64,000 bases of DNA. Source: Ustilago trichophora (Eukaryota; Basidiomycota; Ustilaginomycetes; Ustilaginales; Ustilaginaceae). Below are positions 29,519-40,400 of this stretch, in pieces; the first letter of the stretch is position 1, and each line of letters starts with the position of its first letter. Where the stretch lies: NCBI GenBank assembly GCA_900323505.1, contig OOIN01000015.1, positions 372,001 through 436,000 of the forward strand, read 5' to 3'. Position numbers and translations under genes: made by a program. A model generated the notes under the pieces. It ran no database searches and was not told the DNA's origin. It worked only from the letters and a program-made list of their open reading frames with translations.

Positions 29519-29778
29519 ACCTCTCTGCACTCATTCTCCATACGAAATCCATATACCACCTCTTAGCATTGTACCTACACTTTTTTTGGCGTGACATCAG
29601 CGTGCACACTGAGCCTCTTGACGGGAAAAGAAGTGCAATGGTCAGAAAGCTTTGTTGCAACAGAAAAGAGATACAAATACAGGGTATGTGTGTGCCGAAC
29701 CGCGGCGAAGGAGGCGAAGGAGACGCCTCGATGAAGGCGCTTGAAGATGTAGTGAGGGTCACCATGACTATAGGCCAA

Positions 29779-30584
29779 TCAAAAGCTCTCGAACTTGGCA
29801 TGCAAACCTTGGGCCCCAGCCAGGAGCTCCTTTAGCAACCTTTCCGCCTGTTCCAACTTGACCTTCTTCTCACTATTCTCCTTTGTCACCTCCATCTTGT
29901 CCTGCTGCAGGCGTTGTTTCTCGGCCTCCAATCGTTTTCGCTCCTTCAACTCGAAGCGAAGCCTTGCTAGCATCAGCTTGTGATCATCTTCCAATTCCTC
30001 CTCCTTTGCATCCTCATCCGCCATGATTTCATCTTCTTCCATTTGCGCTGGTGTTGTAGAGGAGGAAGACTGCGTGCGCAACTGGTGGAACTCTTCCAAC
30101 GAATGCAGCTGGATGTCCTGATAGATCGATTGGAACTCTTGACAAACCTTGACCTCCAACTCGAGCATGGATTCTTCGTACTTTAGGTTCTGAAGTGCCA
30201 AGCGAGCGCTGTCGACTTTGGCGCGTTCTTCAACGACCAGCATCTTTTGCGATTGGAGATCGTTGTAGATGCGTCGATTCACTCGTTTCAGAGTCGAGAA
30301 GTGTGGAGTTGATGCGGTGAGCAGTTGCAGAGCTGCAGCGTTGCTTGGCTGAGAGATGTCTTCGTCGGCTTGCTTGAGGTCAGAGATATGTGAAAGTGCC
30401 TCGAGGGCTCGCTTGAGATCCTACGAATGGGACGGCAAGTCGTGCCGGGAGTGATGCGCATGATACATGGTATGGACGAGTTGGCGAAGAGTTGAAGATT
30501 GGGTATGGAAACATCAGTCATGCCGTTCTAGATCGGTACATAATATACGCCGTATTCGAAGCTCACCTCTTCTGTGGACGTCAT
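29779..30584 (-). CDS. THO complex subunit 5-like protein (THOC5/FMIP), two exons
   Basis: Predicted 219 residues after splicing. Exon 1 is 30584-30567 and encodes only MTSTEE; the intron is 30421-30566; exon 2 is 30420-29779. The unspliced frame starts only with a GTG at 30282, and the 46 codons above it, starting DLKRALEALSHISDL, are open back to an acceptor. The body matches the THOC5/FMIP domain: NRRIYNDLQSQKMLVVEERAKVDS, then LALQNLKYEESMLELEVKVC and SLEEFHQL, an acidic loop, and a coiled coil (about 155-215) with LARLRFELKERKRLEAEK. THOC5 belongs to the THO/TREX complex that couples transcription to mRNA export. It is much shorter than animal THOC5 (about 680) and would be the core domain only. 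Overlap of domain order is good; overall call moderately sure. Confidence 0.7.
30421..30566 (-). other. Intron in the THOC5-like gene
   Basis: 146 nt, donor GTGAGC at 30566 and acceptor CGTAG ending at 30421 on the minus strand, phase 0 on both sides. A CTGAT branch-like motif lies inside. Supported because it links a short ATG exon to the otherwise start-less reading frame. Confidence 0.65.
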
Positions 30585-30939
30585 ATTGCCGTCTTTCACT
30601 GTTCCTGCAGAACAAAGGCACAATGTTCGAGGAGATATTGAGGAAGGGTGATGATGGTGTTGCTATGTCAAAGACTGTCCAAGCCCTTAGCGCCCTTACC
30701 GTTGTTCCGAAAGCCGACAAATTGAAACTTCCTCTTGGCGTCACCAGAAAACACCGCCTTAACAAAATACAGCCGCAAAAAAAAAAAAAATCCCCTTCTC
30801 GTATAATACACATCTCGAAGAAGCACAAACAACACACACTGGAAACCACAATTGTGGCAATTGCAGACGGATGTAGTCGAATCTCGTACAAATACATATT
30901 TGGAGGACGGCAGAGAGGCTGTTGCACGGCAGTCGCATC
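30585..30939. promoter_or_regulatory. Gap: THOC5-like promoter and Afi1 3' flank
   Basis: 355 bp holding the promoter of the THOC5-like gene and the 3' UTR of the Afi1-like gene. An 11-A run lies at about 30780-30790. Nothing else is visible. Confidence 0.4.
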
Positions 30940-33669
30940 TCAAGCCTCGACCTGATTCTGCGCCGTCGACGCCGCATCGGCCTTTCGAGCATTCTCCTTT
31001 TGAGGACTGAACGACTTGAACGGGTGACTCATGCCCCTCAGACCAGCCATGTACGCAGGCTCGTCCGTGGACGCCTTCGAAGCATCTCCTACCGACTGCT
31101 CTGCTTCGATGGGAGGCGCCATTGTCGACGAAGAAGACGCTCGGGCAGTAGGCGACCTGACCTCGCCCAAACTGTCCGTGTCGACAGTATGGCTGGAGAG
31201 GAGAGAAGAAGATGGTGGAGCGTTCGAAGATGAACGTATACTGAGCTCTTGCACTTCGTTGGCGCTTTTGGTCATTTCGACTTCGGCCCGATCCTGCGCG
31301 AGCCTGGCAAACGCCAGTCGTTGGTATGTGTGCATGCTCTGCACGAACTTCCGCCCCACCGGATGCCGACAAAGCCTGAGGAAAAAGTCGACTACAGCAT
31401 CCCTCGCCGCCTGAGATGGATGGAAGAGTCCCAAGGCCAATGGAAGCAATCCTCCCGTGTGCGGCGGTAGCAACGCCAGCACTTCCACAATCTGATCATG
31501 AGAAGTGACACTCTTGGCGATCGTCTCAAAGATCAGATCCGACTCTCCAACGTGCAGCTTCCTGGCCCTTCGCAAGCGGCCGATTTGATGCGCGATGTCG
31601 AAGTTGCGAATCGCGTGCGTATATCCACCGTACTTTTGCAGCTCTTCCACGAGCAGATTGTACGCAATGGTGGAGCGGAAGCCTTCGATGCGCATCTGAT
31701 TGGACAGGATTTCGCGCATTTCCGATTCGCGATCTACGTAGACAGGTCCTGATCCCAGCTGACCGTTCAAGAAGGGTTGGCAATGGGGGACCAGCGACGT
31801 GCGGCCGTAGAAGTGCTCTTCATGACGGGCGACGCGCTGAACAAAGAGGAAGACATACTCCTGAACGCGAGAGCGGATGAACCTCTCACCGTAGTGCGCA
31901 GCGATGGCCGTCTGCAGTTCCTCCATGAAGAGGGCGTTGGTGGCGTCGGATCGAGAGTCGTACTGGGTAGTGTTGGAGCGGTCGCGCGATGCTGCGCCAC
32001 CCATGCTAGACGACTTGCTCGCCACGGGAACACTGCCCACCGCTCCCGATGTGTTGGTGGGGAGTGCGCCGAATTGTGCAAGCTCGTTTTCAGGAGTCGG
32101 CTTCATCTCGTGGCCAGTCGCAGAGGATACACTGCCAAAAGTGTTGGACGAGGTCACTCCAGCACCATCGCGCGGCATTGTCGCAGCTCGCATGATGGAC
32201 TGTGTTGGCACACTAGCTGGCGGCGTGGCAGCGGCGATGTCCTTGGCCACTTGGATGCGACCAGTTTCGACGTTGAGCAGCAGATCCCAGGCATGCAAAT
32301 CTTCGAAGCGTGGATTGGTGACGCCAGCAATGTAGCCTGGAACCTTTTCAAGATCGTCTAGGTTGAGGAGGTTGGTGTATGGGAAGGCTCTCGCCGCAAA
32401 GCCCTGCAGCACGACACCACATCCTGAGCCGAGCGCACAAGCGGCCAAGACATAGCCGGCGACTTGGTTCGCTGGCTGACCATAACCAAGGAAGATGACT
32501 CGCTTCTGTGTCACGAGCGCATTGAAAAGCACAATGATGGGGTGTGTCGATGGCCCATTGGTATGCAGATGAGGATGTATAGGTCCAGATGGAGCGGACT
32601 GCGGGCCGGAGAACGTCTGTATGAGACGGATGAGCGAGTACTCGCCGACCTCTTCCGGGAATGTGGTGAGGGGGACCCGGATGGGCAGTGGCACAGAGCG
32701 ATAGGTGAGCACGGTGTCGAAGAAGTGGGTATCGCGAGGCCTCGCGGATCCGGGGAGGGGACTGGCGGAATGGAGATTTGACCTTCTATCTTGGACGCCA
32801 GCAACTCCCACAATCGAGTTGGCTGACGATCCTCTGCGTGCACCTAGAGCAGGTCGTAGGGATGCAGCGCTGAGCTTCTTCTTGAGCGAGCGCGTCTCGG
32901 ATGAGAAGGTGGACGTACTGTCTGTGCGACGCCGTGTCATTTCGACACCACCGACGCCGATGGGTGAGGAGCGGGCGGTCTCAATCTCTTCGCTAGGTGT
33001 TGTAGGTAGGGCCCCACTGGCTGTCGCTGCAGCTTCAACGTCTGTGCGAGCGGCAGCAACAAAGCGTTCTTCGAACAAGTCACGTCGATCGGATGCGCGA
33101 AGCACGAGCTTCTCAGCTCGACTGAAGGAAGGTGCTGCTGAGAGGTCTAGACGGTTGATGGATTCATACAGACGGGCCAAGTAGTCTGGACCTGGCTCTT
33201 TGAAGTAGTCGTCCAGAGCGAGCAGTAAAGCAGGCTTGAAGATCTCGATGAAAGGGTATCGTGTGCCAATCGCCATAGCCTTGACCATGGCTCCACGACG
33301 GACCGTGTTGTCGTGCTTGGTCCGGACCAGGTTGATGACGTAGGTGAGGTCATGCGACAGCCATGATGATGGATCGGTAGAGGTGTTTGGTTGCGAAGAA
33401 CCACCTTCGTCTGCGGTATCTCGGAGTGCTGTGCGCCGTGCACCTGGTGGCTTGAGAAAGAAGAAGGTCCAGTCTTCGCTTCTTGCGTGGACGCCATCTG
33501 GAAGCATTAGCTCGGCAAGCATGTGCTCATCGTAGCCGGTAGGGGCAGGATACTGGTGCGACAAAGTGGATCCACGATCAATGTCGAATTCTGCGAGCAT
33601 GCAGAAGGTGCAGTAGCTGTTGCTGATGTTTGTGGCCGCGGCATCATCGCGTGCGTCGGAGATAGACAT
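30940..33669 (-). CDS. Afi1/SPA (DENN-type) Arf3-docking polarity protein
   Basis: 909 residues from ATG 33669; the frame runs 13 codons further but only to a GTG. The N-terminus matches the Afi1 docking domain: YCTFCMLAEFDIDRGSTLSH and HMLAELMLPDGVHARSEDW at residues about 18-75, followed by the core DENN-like segments THDLTYVINLVRTKHDNTV-type and AMAIGTRYPFIEIFKPALL (about 125-175). The SPA (stabilization of polarity axis) region follows at about 350-480 (LFNALVTQKRVIFLGYGQPA, VLAACALGSG, FPYTNLLNLDDLEKVPGYIAGVTNPRFED), with C-terminal helices around 600-790. Two Ser-rich inserts (about 215-330, 500-600) are disordered. In yeast, Afi1 binds Arf3 and helps polarise growth; the same role in budding or filament growth is inference. 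Divergent from separase. Confidence 0.88.
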   Translation of the reverse strand: MSISDARDDAAATNISNSYCTFCMLAEFDIDRGSTLSHQYPAPTGYDEHMLAELMLPDGVHARSEDWTFFFLKPPGARRTALRDTADEGGSSQPNTSTDPSSWLSHDLTYVINLVRTKHDNTVRRGAMVKAMAIGTRYPFIEIFKPALLLALDDYFKEPGPDYLARLYESINRLDLSAAPSFSRAEKLVLRASDRRDLFEERFVAAARTDVEAAATASGALPTTPSEEIETARSSPIGVGGVEMTRRRTDSTSTFSSETRSLKKKLSAASLRPALGARRGSSANSIVGVAGVQDRRSNLHSASPLPGSARPRDTHFFDTVLTYRSVPLPIRVPLTTFPEEVGEYSLIRLIQTFSGPQSAPSGPIHPHLHTNGPSTHPIIVLFNALVTQKRVIFLGYGQPANQVAGYVLAACALGSGCGVVLQGFAARAFPYTNLLNLDDLEKVPGYIAGVTNPRFEDLHAWDLLLNVETGRIQVAKDIAAATPPASVPTQSIMRAATMPRDGAGVTSSNTFGSVSSATGHEMKPTPENELAQFGALPTNTSGAVGSVPVASKSSSMGGAASRDRSNTTQYDSRSDATNALFMEELQTAIAAHYGERFIRSRVQEYVFLFVQRVARHEEHFYGRTSLVPHCQPFLNGQLGSGPVYVDRESEMREILSNQMRIEGFRSTIAYNLLVEELQKYGGYTHAIRNFDIAHQIGRLRRARKLHVGESDLIFETIAKSVTSHDQIVEVLALLPPHTGGLLPLALGLFHPSQAARDAVVDFFLRLCRHPVGRKFVQSMHTYQRLAFARLAQDRAEVEMTKSANEVQELSIRSSSNAPPSSSLLSSHTVDTDSLGEVRSPTARASSSSTMAPPIEAEQSVGDASKASTDEPAYMAGLRGMSHPFKSFSPQKENARKADAASTAQNQVEA

Positions 33670-34065
33670 GATCGAGACCGACGTCCGCTGACAGATGTTC
33701 CAGGTCACGAGAAAGCGGCGTTAGCTGAGATGGACGAGTAGGCTACCAGCACGGCTGTGATGAACCTTGGCCGCGGGGTGCCTATGTCGTGTAGGGAGGA
33801 GGAAGAGGACCAAGCGCGCTGGCCTGCCTTTTGAACGAAACGCCTCTCAACAGGATGGCATTGCAGGTTCGATGATGGGTTGTTGGAAAGCCGAAGTCAG
33901 GACGTAGTAGTTAGAGGTGCTGATTCCAGAAGTTGACAAGCTGGTGACAGGCGCTGTGTATGATGTGTGGACATGAAGCAGTGGAGAATAGCAGTTCGAG
34001 TTGAAGCGCTTTCGGCTCTCGGACCTCAAGCAACAAGCGTCGGTAGCTGCACCCTTAAATCTCTT

Positions 34066-34096
<31 letters not shown>

Positions 34097-34463
34097 TTGT
34101 GTATTGTGGATGTCAGCAGCTGTCAACCCTTGAGCGAGACGAGAGGAGAGAGAGCGTACTCGGCACACTGCGAATTTTTGGAGATAAATGTTAATTCGTT
34201 CAGAATCACGTGAGCCTACACGGTCAGTCCGCGTAAGCTTGTGGAATTGACTCTCTTTTTGTGTGTGACACGGCAAAATGACACTTTGGAGAGAAGCCGA
34301 GTCGTGTTCTTCATTCTCCATCTTCATATGTGTCCTCTTCACCTCTTTCCGTATCGACACTCTCCGCAAGCACGCTTGGAGCCTGACCTGATGCTTTACT
34401 GCGGCTCGATCTAATCACGGGAAGTGGTCCGGCAAATCGAGCCAACGCAGCAAAAGCAGCACC
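33670..34463. promoter_or_regulatory. Divergent promoter region, Afi1-like / separase
   Basis: 794 bp between two start codons. It contains a CT microsatellite (34060-34097). No other element is clear. Confidence 0.5.
34060..34097. repeat. CT/CTTT microsatellite
   Basis: Interrupted then continuous CT dinucleotides ending before TTTGTGTATTG. A pyrimidine tract about 370 bp upstream of the separase ATG. Confidence 0.85.
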
Positions 34464-37400
34464 ATGCCAGGCAGAGTAGCAACCATGCCCACTGCTGCTA
34501 GCAGCAGTACTGGCACGTCTGCCGCCACAAAGGTACTCACAAGAACTCGCAACACCACTGCAAGGAGCACCACCACCTCTTCAGCATTAACAAAAACAGC
34601 AGCCACAACGACAACAAGTGCAACCGCCAACACCTCTCGCACAGCTTCCGACAAGCCAAAAGTAAGGGCAGCACCGGCAACATCTTCAACGACATCGAGC
34701 CGCTCTGCCACTTCCACAGCTACTTCTTCTTCCTCCACACGAGCCAGCTCGGCCACCACCCCAGCCTCCTCAAGTCGCGCCTCTGCTGTCAGTACTCACG
34801 TGGCACCACCGAACAGATCAGCTTCAGCAACCGCAAAATCAACACCATCTGCTCCAGTGGGCTCTAGCTCTGCAGCAGCCAGAACTGCACGAAGCAGGAC
34901 TGCCATTGCACCATCTGTAGTCAAAAGAGCCGCAGTTGCTAAGCAGGCCTCTGCACCAGTAGATCAGTCATGGACCGAGTCGGAAGTGCTGACAGCACTC
35001 GCAACGCCCAGATCCTTCCCAACGGCACTGCCGCACTATGTTCTGCTCCAGCTCGGTACCTCAGCTGACGCTCTCCAGCTCGATACGGAACTGAGCAACT
35101 GCCCTGCCTTCAGCTCCAACCCCGCCAAGCTCTCAGCCGCTCGATCGGTCTATTTTGCCAAACAGCTCGTCAACGCAGGCCTTGCCTTTCTGTCGGAGCT
35201 CGTGAGCTCTGGCTGGACAGCCTCTGCTGCTCCATCTCCTTCCGAAGCTTCCCATGTTCTTGCTTCCGTCCACACCTTCCGCATCGCAGCGCGCTTTTTG
35301 CTGCTCCCTCGAGACGCGAGCACTGCCAAGACAGCTGGCAAACAGAAGGAGCTCGAAGTCGAGACCGTGATTCTCCGTACATGTAGCAAGCTCAAGACGA
35401 TCGGCTTCTCCACGGCTGCTCAATCTGACTGCTCGTATCTCGGACGCCTTGTTGCAGGTATCGATGATGCCATCGCAGCCAGTGCTGAAGCGACCCCAAC
35501 AATGCTACTACCGCCCTTCTCAATCCCAGGCGAGGCGACAACAGACCCCACCTCTGCACGCATCTCGTTCCTCGTCGATTTGCAATGCAGCAGTGTGATA
35601 TCTGCTTTGGAATCAGCCGAACTTTCTTCGCTAGACTCGATCTTGGCCGACTTGAACCACGAACATGGGCCACTCGCATGGCAGCTCTATGGACGTCTAC
35701 GCCGAGGAGAAGTACGAGTCCTCGATCGCGCCGCCTTTGCGATCGAACGAGCCATCTCGAAAGCTCTGCAGCGACTTGAGGCTCCCAACAGTCAGGAGCA
35801 TCTCCCCTTGCGGACATTGGCCTTGCAATTACTCGTTCAAGTGAGTGACATCGACCTGGTCGCTTTCTGGGAGCGAGTCGCTCGTGCTGGAGGTGCCGTT
35901 CTCAAGACAGCCCAAAAAGACGGAGAGGATGTTGCTTCGGCGTACCACACCGTTCAAGATACGTTCGAAACCGTAATCGCGACCGCTTCCAATGTGGCAG
36001 AGAACTCGGAGGGCAAGAACAAGCTGGAAGGCGATGGATTCCAGCGCTTTTGCGAGTACTGGCTCAGCTTTGCCAGGAAAGCGGGCAGCGCCGTTGGGGT
36101 GGAGCGTGCCACGGCTGCCATGTCAGGTGCCAGCATCCCAACGCAAACCGGGTCTGCGGAAGCTCCAATCGTTCTGGAGGATTCGGACATAACCGGTGCC
36201 GAGACGATTTCGACCTGCACCCCTGCATCCCAAGCCGAAATAAGCGACAGGGACATCGCAAAGATCTGCGCCATCCTCACCGGCAGCGTTCTCGCCCTCG
36301 ACAAGGTGCTTGCTGGCAGCGCCGAGCCCGATTCCCAGTCTAAGCTCGATGATGCTGCCAGGATCTTACAGCAGCAAGTGACAAGTTGGCCAGTGACCGC
36401 TCCGATGACGTCGCAGCTCAAGCTGTACCGTGTTGTCGACCAGCTCCATCGTCGTAGCTGCAGCAAGCTGAGCAGTCAAGGCAGCGATAGCAAGGGTCAG
36501 CCCAAAGCAGACGCGACAAGCCCTGCCAACGTCGACGATCTTTCTCGCGCCTGTATTCAGCTCCTGTATAGCCTCTTCCAGCATTCGACGCCATCCAGGC
36601 CAGCGTCTCCGTCAGCATCCAACTCTGCCTCGAAATCTACGCCTTCACGAACGGCGTCCCTCCCGACCAGAGATGCCTGCCTCGTCGACATCGTCTACGG
36701 CTACAGAGTGTTGGCCAACAAGGTTTTCTCTGCCTCGTCCCGCAGCGCCCGCGATGAGGCGCTTGGCGAGATGAAAAAGTGCCACAGTCTTCTGCGGAGT
36801 GATCTGGCTCAGAGCCTCCCGAACAGAGTCGTTTCCGAACAGCTTCGGCTTTTATCTACCAGCTTCTACAATCCAGGTGGCATTCTCTACAACGCGGCCA
36901 ACTACATTGAAGCGGCCGAATTCCTTCAACTCGCTGTCGACTGCGAGGCCGAATCCATCCGGCTCCTCTGTGCTGACGTCAATCGACTTGATGCGGCAGA
37001 GCAGCAGGAGCTTGAGACCACCTGGACAAAGCGACAAGAGGCTCTCGGTAAGAGGCTCGAATACACAGCAGTTGCTTACCGTTTCGCAGGCAGCAAGTTG
37101 GAAGCCCTGCAGACCTATCGCCAGATGCTCTTGTCGACAGTCTCTACGGTAGGCAAGCAACTCGATCGACTTGCTGGCAGAAACAGTGTCGAAGAATGCT
37201 TCAAGGCGTCAGAGACCAAGGCTTTCGTCAGCTCCATCAAGGCCATCGTCGATCTTTCCGTGCACGACCTTTCATCGGATCTAGACTTGGATGACCAGAA
37301 ACACAGCCTTGCCAACTGGCTGATCGAGTGCAATGACACGGAGCCAAGTGTCAAGGGCGCCATTCTCGAGCAGGCCGCTCAACTCTTGGATGCCCGTTCT

Positions 37401-40400
37401 CACCTATCCGGGTCTGTCCGGGCTATCAACAATGTACACCAAGCATTGCTTCAGATTTACGATCCAGCAGCATTCCCCCTCCGCCGCGCCAGGATCTTGG
37501 CCCGAAAGTTGGAGATGGATGTCTTGTCACACGCCCTCGTGCTTTCGGAGGAAGAAGTCGCGCAGGCCGAAGAGGACGCTATTGCCTGCCTGGATCGACA
37601 AGACCTTGGACGCGACCAAGACTTGGCTCGATTGCGGTCGCAATATCGTTGCTCTGTCCTGCTTTCAGCCGCTCTGCACGCTCGTTTGCGCCAGCCATTC
37701 GCAGACCCGCAAGATTTGACGGAAAAGGTAGAGCTTGCGTGTAAGACACTCTCTTCCGCGCTCTCGGCGTCGTCGAAGGCTACGCAGCCATCAACTCCTC
37801 AAGCTTCGTGCACCTCTCCCAAGGCTACGGCAGTGACACCAACCGCCACACCTGTGGCCAGAGGTGCTCCTCGTCGCGCTACTGCGGCACCAGGCAGGAC
37901 CGCCACGGCACGAAAGGCCCTTGTAGCACGTACAGCTCCTCCTCAGGCGTCAGCAACACCCAACAATCTGACTACACCGCCTTCCAAGACCGGCAAGCCT
38001 GTCTTCGAGGTAGTGGTATCTTCCTTGAACCGTCGCTCTCCTCAGACGAGTAGCATTGCTGGAGCGCGAAGCCTCGACCGCCCGGAACAATTCTGCCAGT
38101 CACTGCTCACGTTCCATGAGGCATTCTCTGCACTTGCTCTGACACAGTGCAGCGTCCAGATCCTCAAAGCTGTGCGCCAGACCACTCGCTGCGGCGTCGA
38201 GGTCTTGTCTGGCATGGAAGACCTCTTCTGCCGCGCGTCTGCCGACCTTGCCCTAGCATATCTCGGTCTTGGCAAAGCCAGTCGCGCGGGGTCTGTGCTT
38301 CGATCGGCTACCAGTATGCTCTCCAAACACGCGTCTCCCAGCTCGCCTTCTAGTAAGCTGGTGCTAGTCTCCCAAGATGTGCGATTCCGATGCTTGATGG
38401 CGCAAGCAGAGCTTTCGTGCCAAGAACGCGACCTGACCAGCGCACAAGCGCGCTTGTCCGAGGGTCTCAAGCTCGCCAAGACGCCCACCAAGGGCGACAA
38501 GACTATGACCAGCTCGATGGAACGACTTCGCCAAAGGGAGAGACAGGCGATCGCATTTTCGGCTTGGGCGCATCTGCAGATGGCGCGTGGTGACCTGGCG
38601 GCTAGTATCGAGTCGACCACCCTGGCTTTGCGTCACTTGATCCGACTGTCCGGTAACCTGTCCCACATTGCGAGCAAGACGCAGACTTCGGAGCAGGATC
38701 TGACGCAAAATGCAACATCCGACGGCGTCGCCCCATCGAGCGACGTGGTGATGGACACAGGCGAAACGAGGCAGCCACAGAAGGAGCAAGAGCAGCAACA
38801 ACTTCCAAAATTCTGTGGGGCCACGTTCTCGAGCCTCTTCTGGCGATGTTGCGGTCTTCTCCTCGAGAATTACACGCGACTCAGCAAGCTGCACAGCATC
38901 CGAGGCTCAGCCGCTGATGCTGAAGCTATGGCTGGCGAAGGCATCGATTTTGCCACCTCGTTGCGTTTCGCTCTGCCACTAGCCCGCGCGCTAATTCAAC
39001 GAGGTGAGCTGCGCCTTCAGCTCAACCGGCCAGAACAAGGACAAGAGGACCTGTCACGCTGTCTCGAGGTGCTGCAGAACACCTGGATTCCGGAGGTGGT
39101 CTCGCTGTCCTATGTTCAAGGAGACTGTCTGTTGCGCATCGAGCAACTCGGCGAGGCGCTCCGCTCTTACACTGCGGGCGAGGAGACTCTTCGCTGTCTC
39201 AGCACCACGTTTGCCGAAGCCGAGCATGCTATGCCTTCACCCAAAGCTCTGACACATCACCGTAGAAAATCCAGCTCGTCCTCGCCGGTTGCACAACTTC
39301 GTGCTCGACTGAGCAACGGCATGGGAACGGACTTGGTGATGCCCGAATTACAGTCTAGACTTCTGCAGAGACAGGCTTGGATCCTCCATCTGATGGGCGA
39401 ATCGGACAGGAGCGAGGAAGCTGTCGAGAAGGCGGCCTGTGTCACGGATGGCTTGGTAACGGTCGATGCGCGGGTGGACCAATTTGTCCTTGAGGGCAGA
39501 ATCGCTTTGCGAAGGGCACTCGAACATCTCCAGGGTGATCACTTTTTCAGCATGCTGCCCGAAGCAGCCATCTCGATCCCCATGGTGCCATCGGTCAGCG
39601 TGCGAACCCTTGTCGCTGCGGCAGGCTCCCATCAGACCATCTCAGAGGAGACCGTCAAGACGGCGCTCGGGATGCTTACGCCAGCCGATTCAGCTTTCCG
39701 CGAGGCGCTCTCGCTTGGCTTGCTGTCCTCACACTCGCTCGTTCTGCGCGAAGCATTCGCCAGTCTTGCCCAGGTCTACACTACCCAGGCCGCACTGGGC
39801 AAGAACGTCAAGATGGCAGCCAATGCGGCGGCTGCGTTGCTGGACTGGGCTTCCAGCGTCGGTATTCGCCGCAACTTGTTGGTTTCGATTTCCGCCAAAT
39901 TGAAAAGCCCGACGGCCGCGTTGGGAGACCAAGAATGGCCCAGCATCGCCAATGAAGGGCAGCAGGCCACAGTCGGGTCGCGATTTCTGCACGGACGCAG
40001 TACGGAGGCAGACGAGTCGGATGAGGAGGAAGCACTTCCGACACGGTTGGCCAAGATGTCGCTGAACCAACGTGCTCGCGCCTCGAACGAACGTCCAGCA
40101 CCTTCTGCCAACCCTCTGTCGGCATTTTGGCAGTCGGTGCGACTGCGTCATCAGCAGGCGCATCATGAGCCAGGCTCTGTCAAGCACTTGCTTCCTCGCA
40201 ACTGGACCGTCATCTCCATCTCGGTTCGGGGAACGGATGTCGAGAATCTGGTACTGACTCGACAGGAAGGCGGCGGAGGACTTGACGGATGCACGGCCAA
40301 GGAGGCGGTGCTGTACAGCTTGCCGATGAATCGCCGTAGCCAGAGGGATGGCACCGAAGAGGAAGAGGAGCAGTTGACGCTGCGAGCTGCGCAGGAGAAA

